A stretch of DNA of 64,000 nucleotides from Chryseobacterium soldanellicola (GCF_900100115.1 NZ_FNKL01000001.1:1-64000), one strand, 5' to 3'; numbered from the stretch's first letter, positions 43,739 through 53,029 are shown. Translations and numbers: made by a program. The notes: generated by a model from the sequence alone, not told the origin.

Positions 43739-43819
43739 AGTAAGAAGTTAGGAAATCAATACATTGAATTTGATTAAGTAATATTAAGCATAATTCACTT
43801 AAAATCTTAACTTCTTACT
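43739..43819. repeat. 12-bp perfect inverted repeat between convergent genes
   Basis: AGTAAGAAGTTA (43739-43750) is the reverse complement of TAACTTCTTACT (43808-43819), with 57 AT-rich bases between. It sits between the convergent stops at 43709 and 43877. A large-loop terminator for both genes or a remnant of a small element are both possible. Confidence 0.6.
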
Positions 43820-43876
43820 TTTAAAAATTATTTTTCATTAAATTTAAACAGCCTTTTATTATAAAGAAAATTATAA

Positions 43877-44431
43877 TCATTTAGAAGAAGGAATAATAAA
43901 ATTTTTACCGGACTCCACAAAATGACTGTTTCCCCGATACTGAATTGTTTTAGGATATTTGGGTGATGACGCAACATGGGCTTTTACAATTTCAAAAATA
44001 AAGAAATTGTAGCTGTTAACTAGTTTGCTATTATAAAGCCGGCATTCAAAATTAGCATAACAATTCACTAATAATGGTGCTTTTACAATATCCCCGTCTT
44101 TTATATCTAAATTGAATGCATCAAATTTATTTATCTCTGAACCGGTACAATTTCCTATGGCAACAACCGTTTTTGCCAGTTCTTTTGTTGGAAGATTGAT
44201 AACGCATTCTTTACTTTTTCTGATAAGCTCAAAACTGTGATTTCCACTGGAAATCATACATCCTATTAATGAAGGAGTAAACTCCATGATAGTGTACCAG
44301 CCCATTGTCATGATGTTTTTTTCTTCCTTGTACGCAGAGGTCACAAGAACTGCAGGACTCGGTTCTAGAAAATGACGGGCATCTTCCACCGGATATGGTT
44401 TTTTAGTGTACTTTTTCATGCTTAATTTCAT
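43877..44431 (-). CDS. Flavin reductase-like FMN-binding protein
   Basis: A 184-residue protein of the flavin reductase/flavoredoxin family. Residues about 12-160 form the split-barrel FMN-binding domain, with VLVTSAYKEEKNIMTMGWYTIMEFTPSLIGCMIS near the N-terminus, SFELIRKSKECVINLPT in the middle and DIVKAPLLVNCYANFECRLY later. Members reduce flavins with NAD(P)H or carry electrons with bound FMN. No partner monooxygenase is adjacent. It is convergent with the zinc-finger gene and begins about 100 bases before the terminator of the pectate-lyase-like gene. Confidence 0.87.
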   Translation of the reverse strand: MKLSMKKYTKKPYPVEDARHFLEPSPAVLVTSAYKEEKNIMTMGWYTIMEFTPSLIGCMISSGNHSFELIRKSKECVINLPTKELAKTVVAIGNCTGSEINKFDAFNLDIKDGDIVKAPLLVNCYANFECRLYNSKLVNSYNFFIFEIVKAHVASSPKYPKTIQYRGNSHFVESGKNFIIPSSK

Positions 44432-44463
44432 GCTATTATAATACCATTTTTATGATTAGTAAA

Positions 44464-44500
44464 GAAAAAATCCTTTCAGACAATTGCTGAAAGGATTTCT
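44464..44500 (-). terminator. Terminator after the pectate-lyase-like gene
   Basis: Perfect 11-bp stem AATCCTTTCAG (44469-44479) with CTGAAAGGATT (44487-44497). Read leftward, a U-rich tail follows. It lies 40 bases beyond the stop at 44537. Confidence 0.9.
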
Positions 44501-44536
44501 TTTTAATATGAATGAATTAAAGTGTGCTCTCTATTT

Positions 44537-47500
44537 TTATTTAACAATAATTTTAAAATTACTGTTCAGATTTTCCCCTGAAACATTAAGTATATAATTT
44601 CCTGATACTTTTTTATCGCCAATATTTAAATTAAAAACTCCGTTTCCGTTAGCATTAATTTTTTCTTTAACAATAATTTTTCCCGTCATGTCGAATATTG
44701 TCGCTGTTAAACTGGATTTTTTATATTCCGGAAGTTTAATGGAAACCTGATCTTTTACAGGATTCGGATATACAAAACCTACATTTTTGCTGATGCTGAA
44801 TTCTGCATTACCCAATACTTGCTGGTTATACAAAGCCGCAATTTCCGTTGGAGATAATGCATAATTGTACATTTTCAGCTCATCAAACGCGCCTTTATAA
44901 GGAGCCGGCGCATTGGCGGTTGATAAAAACTCAAGCTCACCAATATTCCCGATGATCAGATCGCTTGCTTCACCAATACCGGTAACTGCTGTTTCGTCTC
45001 CTTCAGAGCTTAAAACGCCGTTTGTATAAATTCTCATTTTATGTGTAACAACATCTCTCTGAATCACAACGTGTACCCAGTTATTGGTAAAATAATTGGC
45101 AATTGGGGATGTAATTTCCTTTTTTGTAACGTCATCATCGATGGCAAATCGGAGCTGACCGCCTTTGATCTCTACATTAAAACGTTTACCGGTAGCGCCT
45201 GTTGCCGTATTTTTGGTGAACGAACCTTTACACAATACATAAAGACTGGTTGACGAAGAAGCCGGTATCATGCTTACCGGAGTTTTCATCCAGTAAGAAA
45301 CCGTAAAAGAATTTGTATTAAATAAAATCTGATCCTGATGCGGGATTCTCGCTATATACATATTGCTTGGCGCGGTGGCCAGGTCAAGAGCATAATTTTC
45401 TTTTCCGGGTACTCTTACGCTTGCATTATCATAAGCTACATCTAATATTCCATTATTGGCAAATGATGTGAAATCTGCAATCTGTTCCCCTGAGGAAGGA
45501 GCTTCGGCGAATGGCCAGTTTCCTACGAGACTTTGTGTGATCGCTTTGAAATTCCAGACATTTCCTGTTGCAAGGCCGAGAGCATTAGAAGCATCAATTC
45601 TCCAATAATAATTCGTTGCCGGATTTAAATTGGTCAGCTGATACGATGGTGTCGCAGAATAAGGTACAGTCGCTATATTGCTTAAATTCTGAGGATTCGT
45701 TCCAAAATAAACGGTATAAGTTGTTGTATTTGAACTGCCCGTCCATTTTAAAAGTAAATTCCCGCTGTTCAACTCTACATTAACATTACCATTTGCGGGA
45801 GTAGGGTTAGCTGCCTGTGTAGGCGCTGCCGGAATTGGCGGTGTCGTGACAGACGCATTTGCGGTATATACCGAAGAATCTGTTGCATTTACAGCTTTAA
45901 CCCGATAATAATATTGAGTGTTTGGTGCTAAACCAGCTTCATTATAGCTTGTTGTATTAGCCGGAAGGGTTGCAATAACTGTAAAAGTAGTACCGTCGGT
46001 AGAACGTTCTACTACATAATTCGTTTCATTAGAAGCATTATCATCCCAGTTAACCGTTAATGAACTTGCAGGCGTAGCTCCCGCTGTGAGGGCATTAGTA
46101 AAATTCAAATTCGATGGCGGAATAATAAAATCCGGTGCAGGTGTATTGGTTAAATTATTAATATAAACCTCAATATTTAAATATGGTACATGTGTTGTGC
46201 TTACTGCCAAAGCATCAAAAACATTCGGATTCAGTCCGTTTGCTGTTTCCCATGCATCCGGCATTCCATCATTGTCAGTATCCAGAGGAGCCGGAGCACC
46301 GTAAACGTGTCCTGCGCCGCCATTCGTAAAACCAAATTGTGTCGTTAGATCAGTTTGTACATACACATAAGTAGCGGTTGTTCCTTTCGACTGTAAATCT
46401 GAAATCATCAATTGATCTACCTGATCCCGTCTCGGATACGATGCGCCGGCGCCGGCAATAATATGATCGAATGCAGTCTGCGCCGTTACGGTTGTGTTTT
46501 TCATCGGATAATCATACGGAGTTGACATAATTGCTGCCACATCTCCTACAGGATATCCTGTTAAATTCTGAGGAACTAAAGTGCCGTCTAAAACCCCGTT
46601 TCTATTATTATCAAAATAATTTCCGGAACCATATAAATTGAAGTTCGCATTTCCCACGCTAAAAGGTGTGGTAACTGTAGTGCTTGTATTCGGGCCTCCG
46701 ATAAAATAATTGTTGATGATATTCGCATAGGAAGCTCCTGCCGAATCTCCTCCCATAATGTACGCTTCCCCGGATTGGGTGTGCCCGTAAGTATTTCCAT
46801 AATTACCCCAATTGTAAACAACGTTGTTTACAAATTCATTAATCCCTTTTATTTTATTATTACGGGTTTTATTACAGATATATAAATTTCCGATCAGGCT
46901 TATTTTACCACCCGGTGGCGGCTGCATCAATCCTCCTGCAGAGTGATTATGGCGGTGCATTCCCTGTCCTATAATAGAATTCTGGATCGTTATATTATCG
47001 GGGCTTGTCCCATTACCATCCCAGTTCACCGAAAAAACTTCGTCTGTACCCCAGGTAAAAGTCATGTGGTCTAAAATAATATTGGCGCCATTGGCGATCC
47101 CTGATGCATCCTGATTTTGAGAAGTTCCGCCATAGCGAAGGCGAAGATACCTCGCAATCGTATTATTGGCCCCTGTAAATGATACCCTCGGCCCCAAAAA
47201 TACAATCCCTTCCCCAGGAGCGGTCTGCCCCGCAATCGTAGTATTGGCAGCTACCGCAACAACAGACTGTAAATTAACGATACCTCCTACCTTAAAGATG
47301 ACAAATCTACCAGGCTGGCTCACCGCATCACGGAAGGAACCCGGACCACTATCATTCAAATTGGTTACTAAATAAATTTGAGGATTTACCGCTCCCCTTG
47401 CTCCTGTAGTATATCTGCCAAAGCCGGTAGCTTCCGGAAATGCCAATGTCTGAGCATTCAAATCTACAGTGGATAATGTTAATCCACAAAACAATAAAGA

Positions 47501-47539
47501 TTTAAGAGCGTGCTTAAATAGTAAAGTTCTATTTTTCAT
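44537..47539 (-). CDS. Secreted pectate-lyase-like protein with Fn3, LamG-like and T9SS sorting domains
   Basis: The frame opens at 47590, but I choose the ATG at 47539, which begins a normal signal peptide (MKNRTLLFKHALKSLLFCGL...NAQ); this gives 1000 residues. From the N-terminus: a parallel beta-helix pectate-lyase-like domain (FPEATGFGRYTTGARG, NLNDSGPGSFRDAV, AGQTAPGEGI, RYLRLRYG), a calcium-type DTDNDGMPDAWE motif, two fibronectin-III-like domains, a concanavalin/LamG-like domain (about residues 690-890) and a type A sorting tail (VYPNPVKDQVSIKLP...GNYILNV...FKIIVK). It is probably exported by the T9SS and cuts pectic or other acidic polysaccharides. Substrate unproven; no sugar-utilisation genes adjoin it. 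Confidence 0.9.
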   Translation of the reverse strand: MKNRTLLFKHALKSLLFCGLTLSTVDLNAQTLAFPEATGFGRYTTGARGAVNPQIYLVTNLNDSGPGSFRDAVSQPGRFVIFKVGGIVNLQSVVAVAANTTIAGQTAPGEGIVFLGPRVSFTGANNTIARYLRLRYGGTSQNQDASGIANGANIILDHMTFTWGTDEVFSVNWDGNGTSPDNITIQNSIIGQGMHRHNHSAGGLMQPPPGGKISLIGNLYICNKTRNNKIKGINEFVNNVVYNWGNYGNTYGHTQSGEAYIMGGDSAGASYANIINNYFIGGPNTSTTVTTPFSVGNANFNLYGSGNYFDNNRNGVLDGTLVPQNLTGYPVGDVAAIMSTPYDYPMKNTTVTAQTAFDHIIAGAGASYPRRDQVDQLMISDLQSKGTTATYVYVQTDLTTQFGFTNGGAGHVYGAPAPLDTDNDGMPDAWETANGLNPNVFDALAVSTTHVPYLNIEVYINNLTNTPAPDFIIPPSNLNFTNALTAGATPASSLTVNWDDNASNETNYVVERSTDGTTFTVIATLPANTTSYNEAGLAPNTQYYYRVKAVNATDSSVYTANASVTTPPIPAAPTQAANPTPANGNVNVELNSGNLLLKWTGSSNTTTYTVYFGTNPQNLSNIATVPYSATPSYQLTNLNPATNYYWRIDASNALGLATGNVWNFKAITQSLVGNWPFAEAPSSGEQIADFTSFANNGILDVAYDNASVRVPGKENYALDLATAPSNMYIARIPHQDQILFNTNSFTVSYWMKTPVSMIPASSSTSLYVLCKGSFTKNTATGATGKRFNVEIKGGQLRFAIDDDVTKKEITSPIANYFTNNWVHVVIQRDVVTHKMRIYTNGVLSSEGDETAVTGIGEASDLIIGNIGELEFLSTANAPAPYKGAFDELKMYNYALSPTEIAALYNQQVLGNAEFSISKNVGFVYPNPVKDQVSIKLPEYKKSSLTATIFDMTGKIIVKEKINANGNGVFNLNIGDKKVSGNYILNVSGENLNSNFKIIVK

Positions 47540-48305
47540 AAGTATTAATTTTGTGTTAACCAATCTACCTACAAACACAAATATGAGCATCCTGCTCCAT
47601 CCTGTTTATTTTCTATATATCAGCTCATTACAATGAAATTTTAACAGCAGTACACTTTATTTTATCCCACTTGCGGGAGAATTTACATATCATCTGCATC
47701 AGGAAAAGTTTATGGGATGTAATAATGATCCTGAAATCCTTTCCCTGAATTAATTGTATATAAGCCAGAAGATCATTATTTTAAATATAATGTTCTGATA
47801 ATGATCTATGCTTTTTGTACAACAGCTTATATTCAGTCATGAATATCGAAATTATTCTATGCCCATCTGGAATTCTTTCTATAACTTTTGGTTGTGCCGA
47901 ATAAAAAGAAAGAATAATTTTGCTCAACAATGTTTTAGAATGAGATGAAGATAAAATTATTGATTTCGAAGCCCTCTTAAAAATTGTTCCCAAACTTTTT
48001 TATACATCATGATGAGAAAAAAAGAGGGCTTCTTATCATTGCTTTTCCTGCAGTTTTTGATTAAATTATTGATAATTATTTTGCCACATCAGTCGTCATT
48101 TTTTGTTTATTTGGTTTACGTATTAAAAACTTAACAATAAAAATGATTATTAATTAAAATAATTTTCCTTTTTTAGCGTTTGTTAAAATATTTACTCTCT
48201 ATACACTAACAATTTAATCCTATTAACGCTCCTGTTTTAGTTTACGGTAATTCCTTACACAAATAACAATTGATTACTGCACGGATCGTAAAAAATCAAC
48301 AACTT
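47540..48305. other. Long divergent intergenic region upstream of the pectate-lyase-like gene and lpxD
   Basis: About 766 bases with no gene I can support. A perfect 10-bp hairpin arm pair AGATCATTAT (47770-47779) / ATAATGATCT (47798-47807) is present. A 70-codon leftward frame at 47781-47993 has no supporting features. No consensus promoter could be placed for either flanking gene, so a long regulatory leader or a decayed gene are open possibilities. Confidence 0.5.
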
Positions 48306-49295
48306 ATGAAATCATTTTCAGCATTAGAAATCAATACGTTATTAAAGGGCTTTATCGTAGGCAGCACCTCGCATTCTGTTTCCTCACCGGAGCAGATAGA
48401 GCTCGCCGGAAATCATCAAATTACATTCATAGGCAATAAAAAGTACGAAAAGCTTTGGGCGGGTAGCAAAGCATCAGTAGCTGTTGTTAATAACGATATA
48501 TCTATTGAGCCGGGCGAAAACAGGGCATTTATAAAAGTAAATAATGCAGACCTTGCCATGTCTCAGATACTGGAATTGTTTGCGCCCCTTCATCCACAGT
48601 TTGACACGGAAATCCACCCGTCTGCCTCAGTACACCTTACCGCTGTGATCGGAGCCGGAACCCGCATTGGTGCAGGCACATACATCGGCCCGAATGTGAA
48701 AATAAGCGATAATGTAACAATTTATCCTAATGCTACAATCCTAGATAACAGCACGATAGGTAAAAACAGCACCATTTGGAGCGGCGTCGTTATTCGGGAA
48801 AACTGCCATATTGGAAATCATACGATCTTGCATCCCAACGCAACTATCGGTGCCGATGGCTTTGGCTTCAGGCCTTGTCCTGAGAGAGGATTGGCAAAAA
48901 TCCCGCAAATTGGCAATGTTATCATTGGTGACTGGGTAGAAATTGGTGCCGGAGCGTGTGTAGACCGTGGTAAATTCAGCTCTACCATTATCGGCGACGG
49001 GTGCAAGATTGATAATCTTGTGCAAATAGGCCATAACAGTGTATTGGGCAAATTTTGTATAATGGCGGGTAACAGCGGCCTTGCGGGCAGCGTTACTTTG
49101 GGTAATGGTGTTATTATCGGCGGAAGTGCTTCCATTAAAGATCACACCACGATTGGTGATGGTGCTATTATTGGTGCTGGCTCTGGCGTTGTGGGCGATG
49201 TCCCTGCAGGCAAAACCTATCTTGGCTATCCCGCCGCTGAAGCGCGTACCACCTTAAAACAATGGGCTATTCTTAAAAAGCTTACAAACGGCTAA
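48306..49295 (+). CDS. lpxD: UDP-3-O-acylglucosamine N-acyltransferase, LpxD family (solitary copy)
   Basis: 329 residues from the ATG at 48306; a TTG 36 bases earlier is open but less likely. LpxD adds the N-linked acyl chain to UDP-3-O-acylglucosamine in lipid A synthesis. The N-terminal uridine-binding domain (about 1-95) is followed by a left-handed beta helix of hexapeptide repeats (about 100-300). The GADGFGFRP segment and DNLVQIGHNSVLG, with catalytic His243, are family hallmarks. The usual neighbours lpxC/fabZ and lpxA are absent, so this may be a second LpxD or a related acyltransferase; acyl specificity is unknown. A hairpin at 49357-49384 follows. Confidence 0.88.
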   Translation: MKSFSALEINTLLKGFIVGSTSHSVSSPEQIELAGNHQITFIGNKKYEKLWAGSKASVAVVNNDISIEPGENRAFIKVNNADLAMSQILELFAPLHPQFDTEIHPSASVHLTAVIGAGTRIGAGTYIGPNVKISDNVTIYPNATILDNSTIGKNSTIWSGVVIRENCHIGNHTILHPNATIGADGFGFRPCPERGLAKIPQIGNVIIGDWVEIGAGACVDRGKFSSTIIGDGCKIDNLVQIGHNSVLGKFCIMAGNSGLAGSVTLGNGVIIGGSASIKDHTTIGDGAIIGAGSGVVGDVPAGKTYLGYPAAEARTTLKQWAILKKLTNG

Positions 49296-49711
49296 TTATA
49301 TTTAAATTATATATCCAATTGAATATTATAAACCTTTAGTGGTTAATAATTAAAGGCCGGACCTGAAAACTTTCATCAGTCCGGTTTGCTCTATTATTTC
49401 ATTTTCTGCAGGCCAGATCAAGAGATGGTTTCCTTATCAAAATACTTTTAAAATAAATTTTCTTATCTTTTTCAACACAAAAGCAGAAAAATTTTAACTT
49501 TGTGATATTAAAATATTTAACTAAATATCACCTGCGCATTCGGCGTAACTTTCATGGCTTTTACAATAAAGCCAAAGGTGATTATTTCCCTAAATTTAGA
49601 TTGTTATTATTTATCATATTGTATATTCAATATTTATTTTTTTCAAAATTTGTCCTACAAGCTGATTTTGACCATTAATTATAAACTTTTAACAAAAAAT
49701 ATTTTTTTTAC
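49296..49711. other. Intergenic region between lpxD and the serine hydrolase gene
   Basis: 416 bases. The left part contains a terminator-like hairpin (CCGGACCTGA at 49357-49366 with TCAGTCCGG at 49376-49384, one bulged base, then TTTG). A TAACTTTG at 49495-49502 fits the -7 consensus but lacks a -33 partner and is 210 bases from the next start. The rest is AT-rich. Confidence 0.5.
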
Positions 49712-50890
49712 ATGAAAACACCTATTTTATTAATCACACTATTAATATTCAGCTCACTGAGCTTTGGGCAGTCGGTCATTAAACGGCTGGACGGTACAAT
49801 CATTACTGAAGAAGAACTCACGCAAAAAGTCGATACGCTTATGGCTAAAGCCAAAGTCACCGGCCTTGAAATTGCAGTTTTTAACCAAAGGAACCCTGTT
49901 TATCAACGCGCTTTCGGGACATCCAATAATAAAACGGGTAAGCCTTTGCAGATAACAACCAATATGTACGGAGCCTCTTTAAGCAAAGCCATATTTGCTG
50001 TTCTTGTCATGAAACTTGTTGAAGAGAATGTCATTAGCCTCGACAAACCCTTACAGGAATATCTTCCGAAACCAATTTATGAATATCCTCATAAAGTATG
50101 GCATGAAGATTTTACCCCACTCAAGGATGATCCTCGGTATAAAAAAATTACCGCCCGCATGTGCCTGAGCCATACTGCAGGATTTCCTAACTGGAGATGG
50201 TTTGAACCTGATGAAAAGCTTCGCATTAAATACGAGCCCGGTACTCGTTACAGCTATTCCGGGGAAGGGCTCACTTATCTTCAGGTTGTTCTGGAAAAAA
50301 TTACGGGAAGATCACTTGAAGACCTTGCGCAGGAAAAAATTTTCAAGCCATTGCAGATGTTTTCATCAAGCTACCGATGGCAGACGGCCTTTGAAGCGGA
50401 TTTTGCCAACGGGCATGACAAGGACGGAAAAATTTATCCAAAAGATAAAGATAATGCACCACGCGGTGCAGGAACATTAGAGACAACATTTGAAGATTAC
50501 AACCGGTTTATTACCGCTGTATTGAATAAAAAAATCCTAAAAAACAGCTCATATAAAGAAATATTTTCACCCCAGGTCCGAATAAGATCTAAAAATCAAT
50601 TCGGGCCCGGAGCTACCGTTGACGGAGATTATAATGATACTATTCAGCTGTCTTACGGATTAGGATGGGGACTGTTGAAATCGCCCTATGGCTGGGCGGC
50701 TTTTAAAGAAGGAGGCGGTGACGGGTTTCATCATTATGGCATTATTTTCCCGGATAAAGGTATTGGTATGGTGATAATGTCTAATAGTGAACATGCGGAA
50801 GGAATCTTCAAATATCTGCTCGAATACGGTATTGGCGATACTTTTACCCCATGGAAATGGGATCAGTATATTCCTTATGACCAGAAATAA
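49712..50890 (+). CDS. Periplasmic serine hydrolase of the beta-lactamase (class C/PBP4) superfamily
   Basis: A 392-residue hydrolase with signal peptide (about 1-19, ending SFGQ). The SxxK nucleophile motif is Ser89-Leu-Ser-Lys92, the second motif is Tyr182-Ser-Gly in YSYSGEGLTY, and SHTAGFPNW (153-161) is the conserved turn of this superfamily. Substrates may be peptides, esters or peptidoglycan; true beta-lactamase activity cannot be claimed. It is rightward and alone, followed by an inverted-repeat element at 50926-51046. Confidence 0.9.
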   Translation: MKTPILLITLLIFSSLSFGQSVIKRLDGTIITEEELTQKVDTLMAKAKVTGLEIAVFNQRNPVYQRAFGTSNNKTGKPLQITTNMYGASLSKAIFAVLVMKLVEENVISLDKPLQEYLPKPIYEYPHKVWHEDFTPLKDDPRYKKITARMCLSHTAGFPNWRWFEPDEKLRIKYEPGTRYSYSGEGLTYLQVVLEKITGRSLEDLAQEKIFKPLQMFSSSYRWQTAFEADFANGHDKDGKIYPKDKDNAPRGAGTLETTFEDYNRFITAVLNKKILKNSSYKEIFSPQVRIRSKNQFGPGATVDGDYNDTIQLSYGLGWGLLKSPYGWAAFKEGGGDGFHHYGIIFPDKGIGMVIMSNSEHAEGIFKYLLEYGIGDTFTPWKWDQYIPYDQK

Positions 50891-51300
50891 TTTATGTCAT
50901 TCAGAGATCTGAATTAAAATTTTTAAGTTATATATTTTAATGTACCAAAAGTTAATTTACTATAATGTGATATATGGTAATTCAGTTTATATTATTTTAC
51001 TTTATTTTATTTAAAAATTGACTGTATGGTACATTAAAATATAACTAAAGTTTAACTGATTTTTTGTTGCGCCAGACAGGTAATAATGTTAAAGCATCAT
51101 AGAACCTAATGGCTGAAAGGGTTTACATAATTCATGAAAATTATCAATGTTAAAAGTATTTATATCTGATATTGGATTTGAAGAATTTATCTTTTGCATT
51201 ATTAATTTTTTTTAACCTTTAAAACAAACTTGGTATTGTAAAACTTTTTTCGAAATCAAGCAAATTAATTTATTAGCTAGTTAAAAATCAACGCTTAAAC
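50891..51300. other. Intergenic region with a MITE-like element
   Basis: 410 AT-rich bases between the convergent serine hydrolase and hxlR genes. The first third is the inverted-repeat element listed separately; nothing is recognisable in the remainder. Confidence 0.5.
50926..51046. repeat. 121-bp element with 20-22-base imperfect terminal inverted repeats (MITE-like)
   Basis: The left end (50926-50947) reads AGTTATATATTTTAATGTAC plus CA; the right end (51027-51046) is its reverse complement except for a two-base TA difference. The innermost 16 bases (ATATTTTAATGTACCA) match perfectly. The interior is about 79 AT-rich bases without an open frame. I see no clear target-site duplication. Confidence 0.6.
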
Positions 51301-51708
51301 TTACAACATTTTAACCCGCATTTTCAGCTCTTTCATTGCTTTCCCTTTGCTGTTTCTGAATGCTGCAACTTCACTTTTAGGTCTGCAGGAAGAGGTATGT
51401 TTCTCGCTCCAGGCAGCCAATTGCAATAATAAAGGAACAAGATCTATGGCTTTTTCTGTCGGATAATATAAAAATTTTGACTTGTTATCGGGAGAAACTT
51501 CTTTGATAATAAATTTTCTTTCTGTTAAATCATTTAATCTGTCCGCCAGAATATTTCTCGCAATTTTCTCATCTGAAACAAGAAATCCGCCAAACGAATT
51601 TATATTAAAAAACAGGAGATCCCGCATAATTAGCAGGCTCCATTTGTCACCCAACACATCAAGAGTACAGCTAATCGGGCAATCTGATCTCATAACAGAT
51701 TTTTCCAT
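51301..51708 (-). CDS. HxlR-family transcriptional regulator
   Basis: A 135-residue winged-helix regulator. CPISCTLDVLGDKWSLLIMRDL (10-31) is the family signature, with Cys10 and Cys14; the conserved DKW...LIMRDL helix follows. The recognition region includes KIARNILADRLNDLTERKFI, and the wing SKFLYYPTEKAIDLVPLLLQL ends the domain. HxlR proteins bind palindromes as dimers and often respond to electrophiles or aromatic compounds through cysteines. It is divergent from the thiolase gene across a 169-base region with a 15-base palindrome (51801-51815), its probable operator. Confidence 0.93.
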   Translation of the reverse strand: MEKSVMRSDCPISCTLDVLGDKWSLLIMRDLLFFNINSFGGFLVSDEKIARNILADRLNDLTERKFIIKEVSPDNKSKFLYYPTEKAIDLVPLLLQLAAWSEKHTSSCRPKSEVAAFRNSKGKAMKELKMRVKML

Positions 51709-51780
51709 AACGCATTGATTTTATTCACATTTATCAAATTAAAAGAAGTTAATCTTATAACTTAATTAAAATTACTGATA

Positions 51781-51831
51781 CAAATTTACTAAAAAAAGTA
51801 GTAGCAATTTGCTACCAAATTTATAAATTTG
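51781..51831. promoter_or_regulatory. Divergent promoter region with HxlR operator palindrome
   Basis: GTAGCAATTTGCTAC (51801-51815) is a palindrome with 7-base arms. It lies between two outward -7 boxes: CAAATTTA (51781-51788, TAAATTTG leftward) and TAAATTTG (51824-51831, rightward). A dimer bound there would cover the -33 region of both promoters, so control of both hxlR and the thiolase gene is likely. Confidence 0.7.
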
Positions 51832-51877
51832 CGTATCTTTTCACAAATAAATTATCAATACCAAAAAAAAGTAAATC

Positions 51878-53029
51878 ATGTATATTGTAGCAGCAAAAAG
51901 AACTCCTGTAGGAGGTTTTCTGGGTTCACTTTCCCATTATTCGGCGCCAAAGCTGGGCGCTATAGCCATAGAAGCGGCCATTGAGCAGGCAGCCATTCCT
52001 AAAACAGCCATTAATGAGGTTATATTGGGAAATGTGCTTTCTGCAAACATTGGCCAGTCCCCCGCAAGGCAGGCTTCAAAATTTGCGGGAATTCCGGATG
52101 AGGTGGATGCCACGACCATCAATAAAGTCTGCTCATCAGGATTGAAATCTGTTGTATTCGCAGCCCAGTCGATTGACGCGAACCAGTTTGATTTTGTTAT
52201 TGCCGGCGGGATGGAAAGTATGTCAAACGCTCCTTTTTACATAGAAAATCACCGTAAAGGCAACAAATCAGGAAACGGATTATTGATCGACGGAATGATA
52301 AAAGACGGTTTGTGGGATCCTTACAATAATTTCCATATGGGATCTGCTGCCGAACTTGTTAACAAAAAATACGGAATTACCCGAGCCGAGCAGGATGAAT
52401 ATGCAATTTCTTCTTATAATAAAGCTAAAGCAGCACATGAATCCGGATTTTTTGACCGCGAAATAGTTGCTGTAAACGGAATTACAAAAGATGAGGATAT
52501 TGATAAATTAAAAGAAGAAAAAGTTCCGAACCTTAAGCCTATTTTCGAAGAAGACGGATCAATAACTGCCGCCAATGCTTCCAATTTAAATGACGGTGCA
52601 GCCGCACTAATTATCGCATCGGAAGAATCCCTCAAAAAATACAACATCCAGCCTCTTGCCAAAATAATCGCTTATGCAGATGCGGCACAGGCCCCAGAAT
52701 GGTTTACGACCTCTCCTATTCTTGCCATTCAAAAAGTGCTTGCAAAAGCAAATCTCGAGACATCGGACATCGATTTTTTTGAAATAAATGAAGCCTATGC
52801 CAATGTTGCCATTATCAATGCGAGGCTCGGTAATCTTGACCTTGAAAAGATAAATATTCATGGCGGCGGTGTTTCCATCGGGCACCCGATCGGTGCATCA
52901 GGTGCACGCATTTTAACTACATTGATTTATACTTTAATGGATAAAAATGCAAAATACGGTATTGCGGCTTTATGTAATGGCGGCGGCGGCTCTACAGCTT
53001 TATTGATTGAAAATACTCAGCTTAAATAA
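51878..53029 (+). CDS. Acetyl-CoA C-acetyltransferase (thiolase)
   Basis: A 383-residue thiolase that condenses two acetyl-CoA or cleaves 3-ketoacyl-CoA. The nucleophile Cys85 is in NKVCSSGLKS, the catalytic His336 in GGGVSIGHPIGASG, and the second Cys366 in CNGGGGS. The overall pattern (NEAYANVA near 300) matches biosynthetic-type thiolases. It is divergent from hxlR and shares a palindromic operator with it, so it is probably inducible. No partner 3-hydroxyacyl-CoA dehydrogenase adjoins; a terminator follows directly. Confidence 0.95.
   Translation: MYIVAAKRTPVGGFLGSLSHYSAPKLGAIAIEAAIEQAAIPKTAINEVILGNVLSANIGQSPARQASKFAGIPDEVDATTINKVCSSGLKSVVFAAQSIDANQFDFVIAGGMESMSNAPFYIENHRKGNKSGNGLLIDGMIKDGLWDPYNNFHMGSAAELVNKKYGITRAEQDEYAISSYNKAKAAHESGFFDREIVAVNGITKDEDIDKLKEEKVPNLKPIFEEDGSITAANASNLNDGAAALIIASEESLKKYNIQPLAKIIAYADAAQAPEWFTTSPILAIQKVLAKANLETSDIDFFEINEAYANVAIINARLGNLDLEKINIHGGGVSIGHPIGASGARILTTLIYTLMDKNAKYGIAALCNGGGGSTALLIENTQLK

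Noticed and set aside
47781..47993. 70-codon leftward open frame in the gap before lpxD
   Set aside because: No start context, no domain, and overlaps a hairpin; likely chance in AT-rich DNA.
48270..48305. TTG start adding 12 residues to LpxD
   Set aside because: The ATG at 48306 begins at the usual LpxD N-terminus; the extension has no family support.
48741..49145. Two overlapping leftward frames opposite lpxD
   Set aside because: Shadow of the hexapeptide-repeat region, whose regular codon pattern suppresses stops on the other strand.
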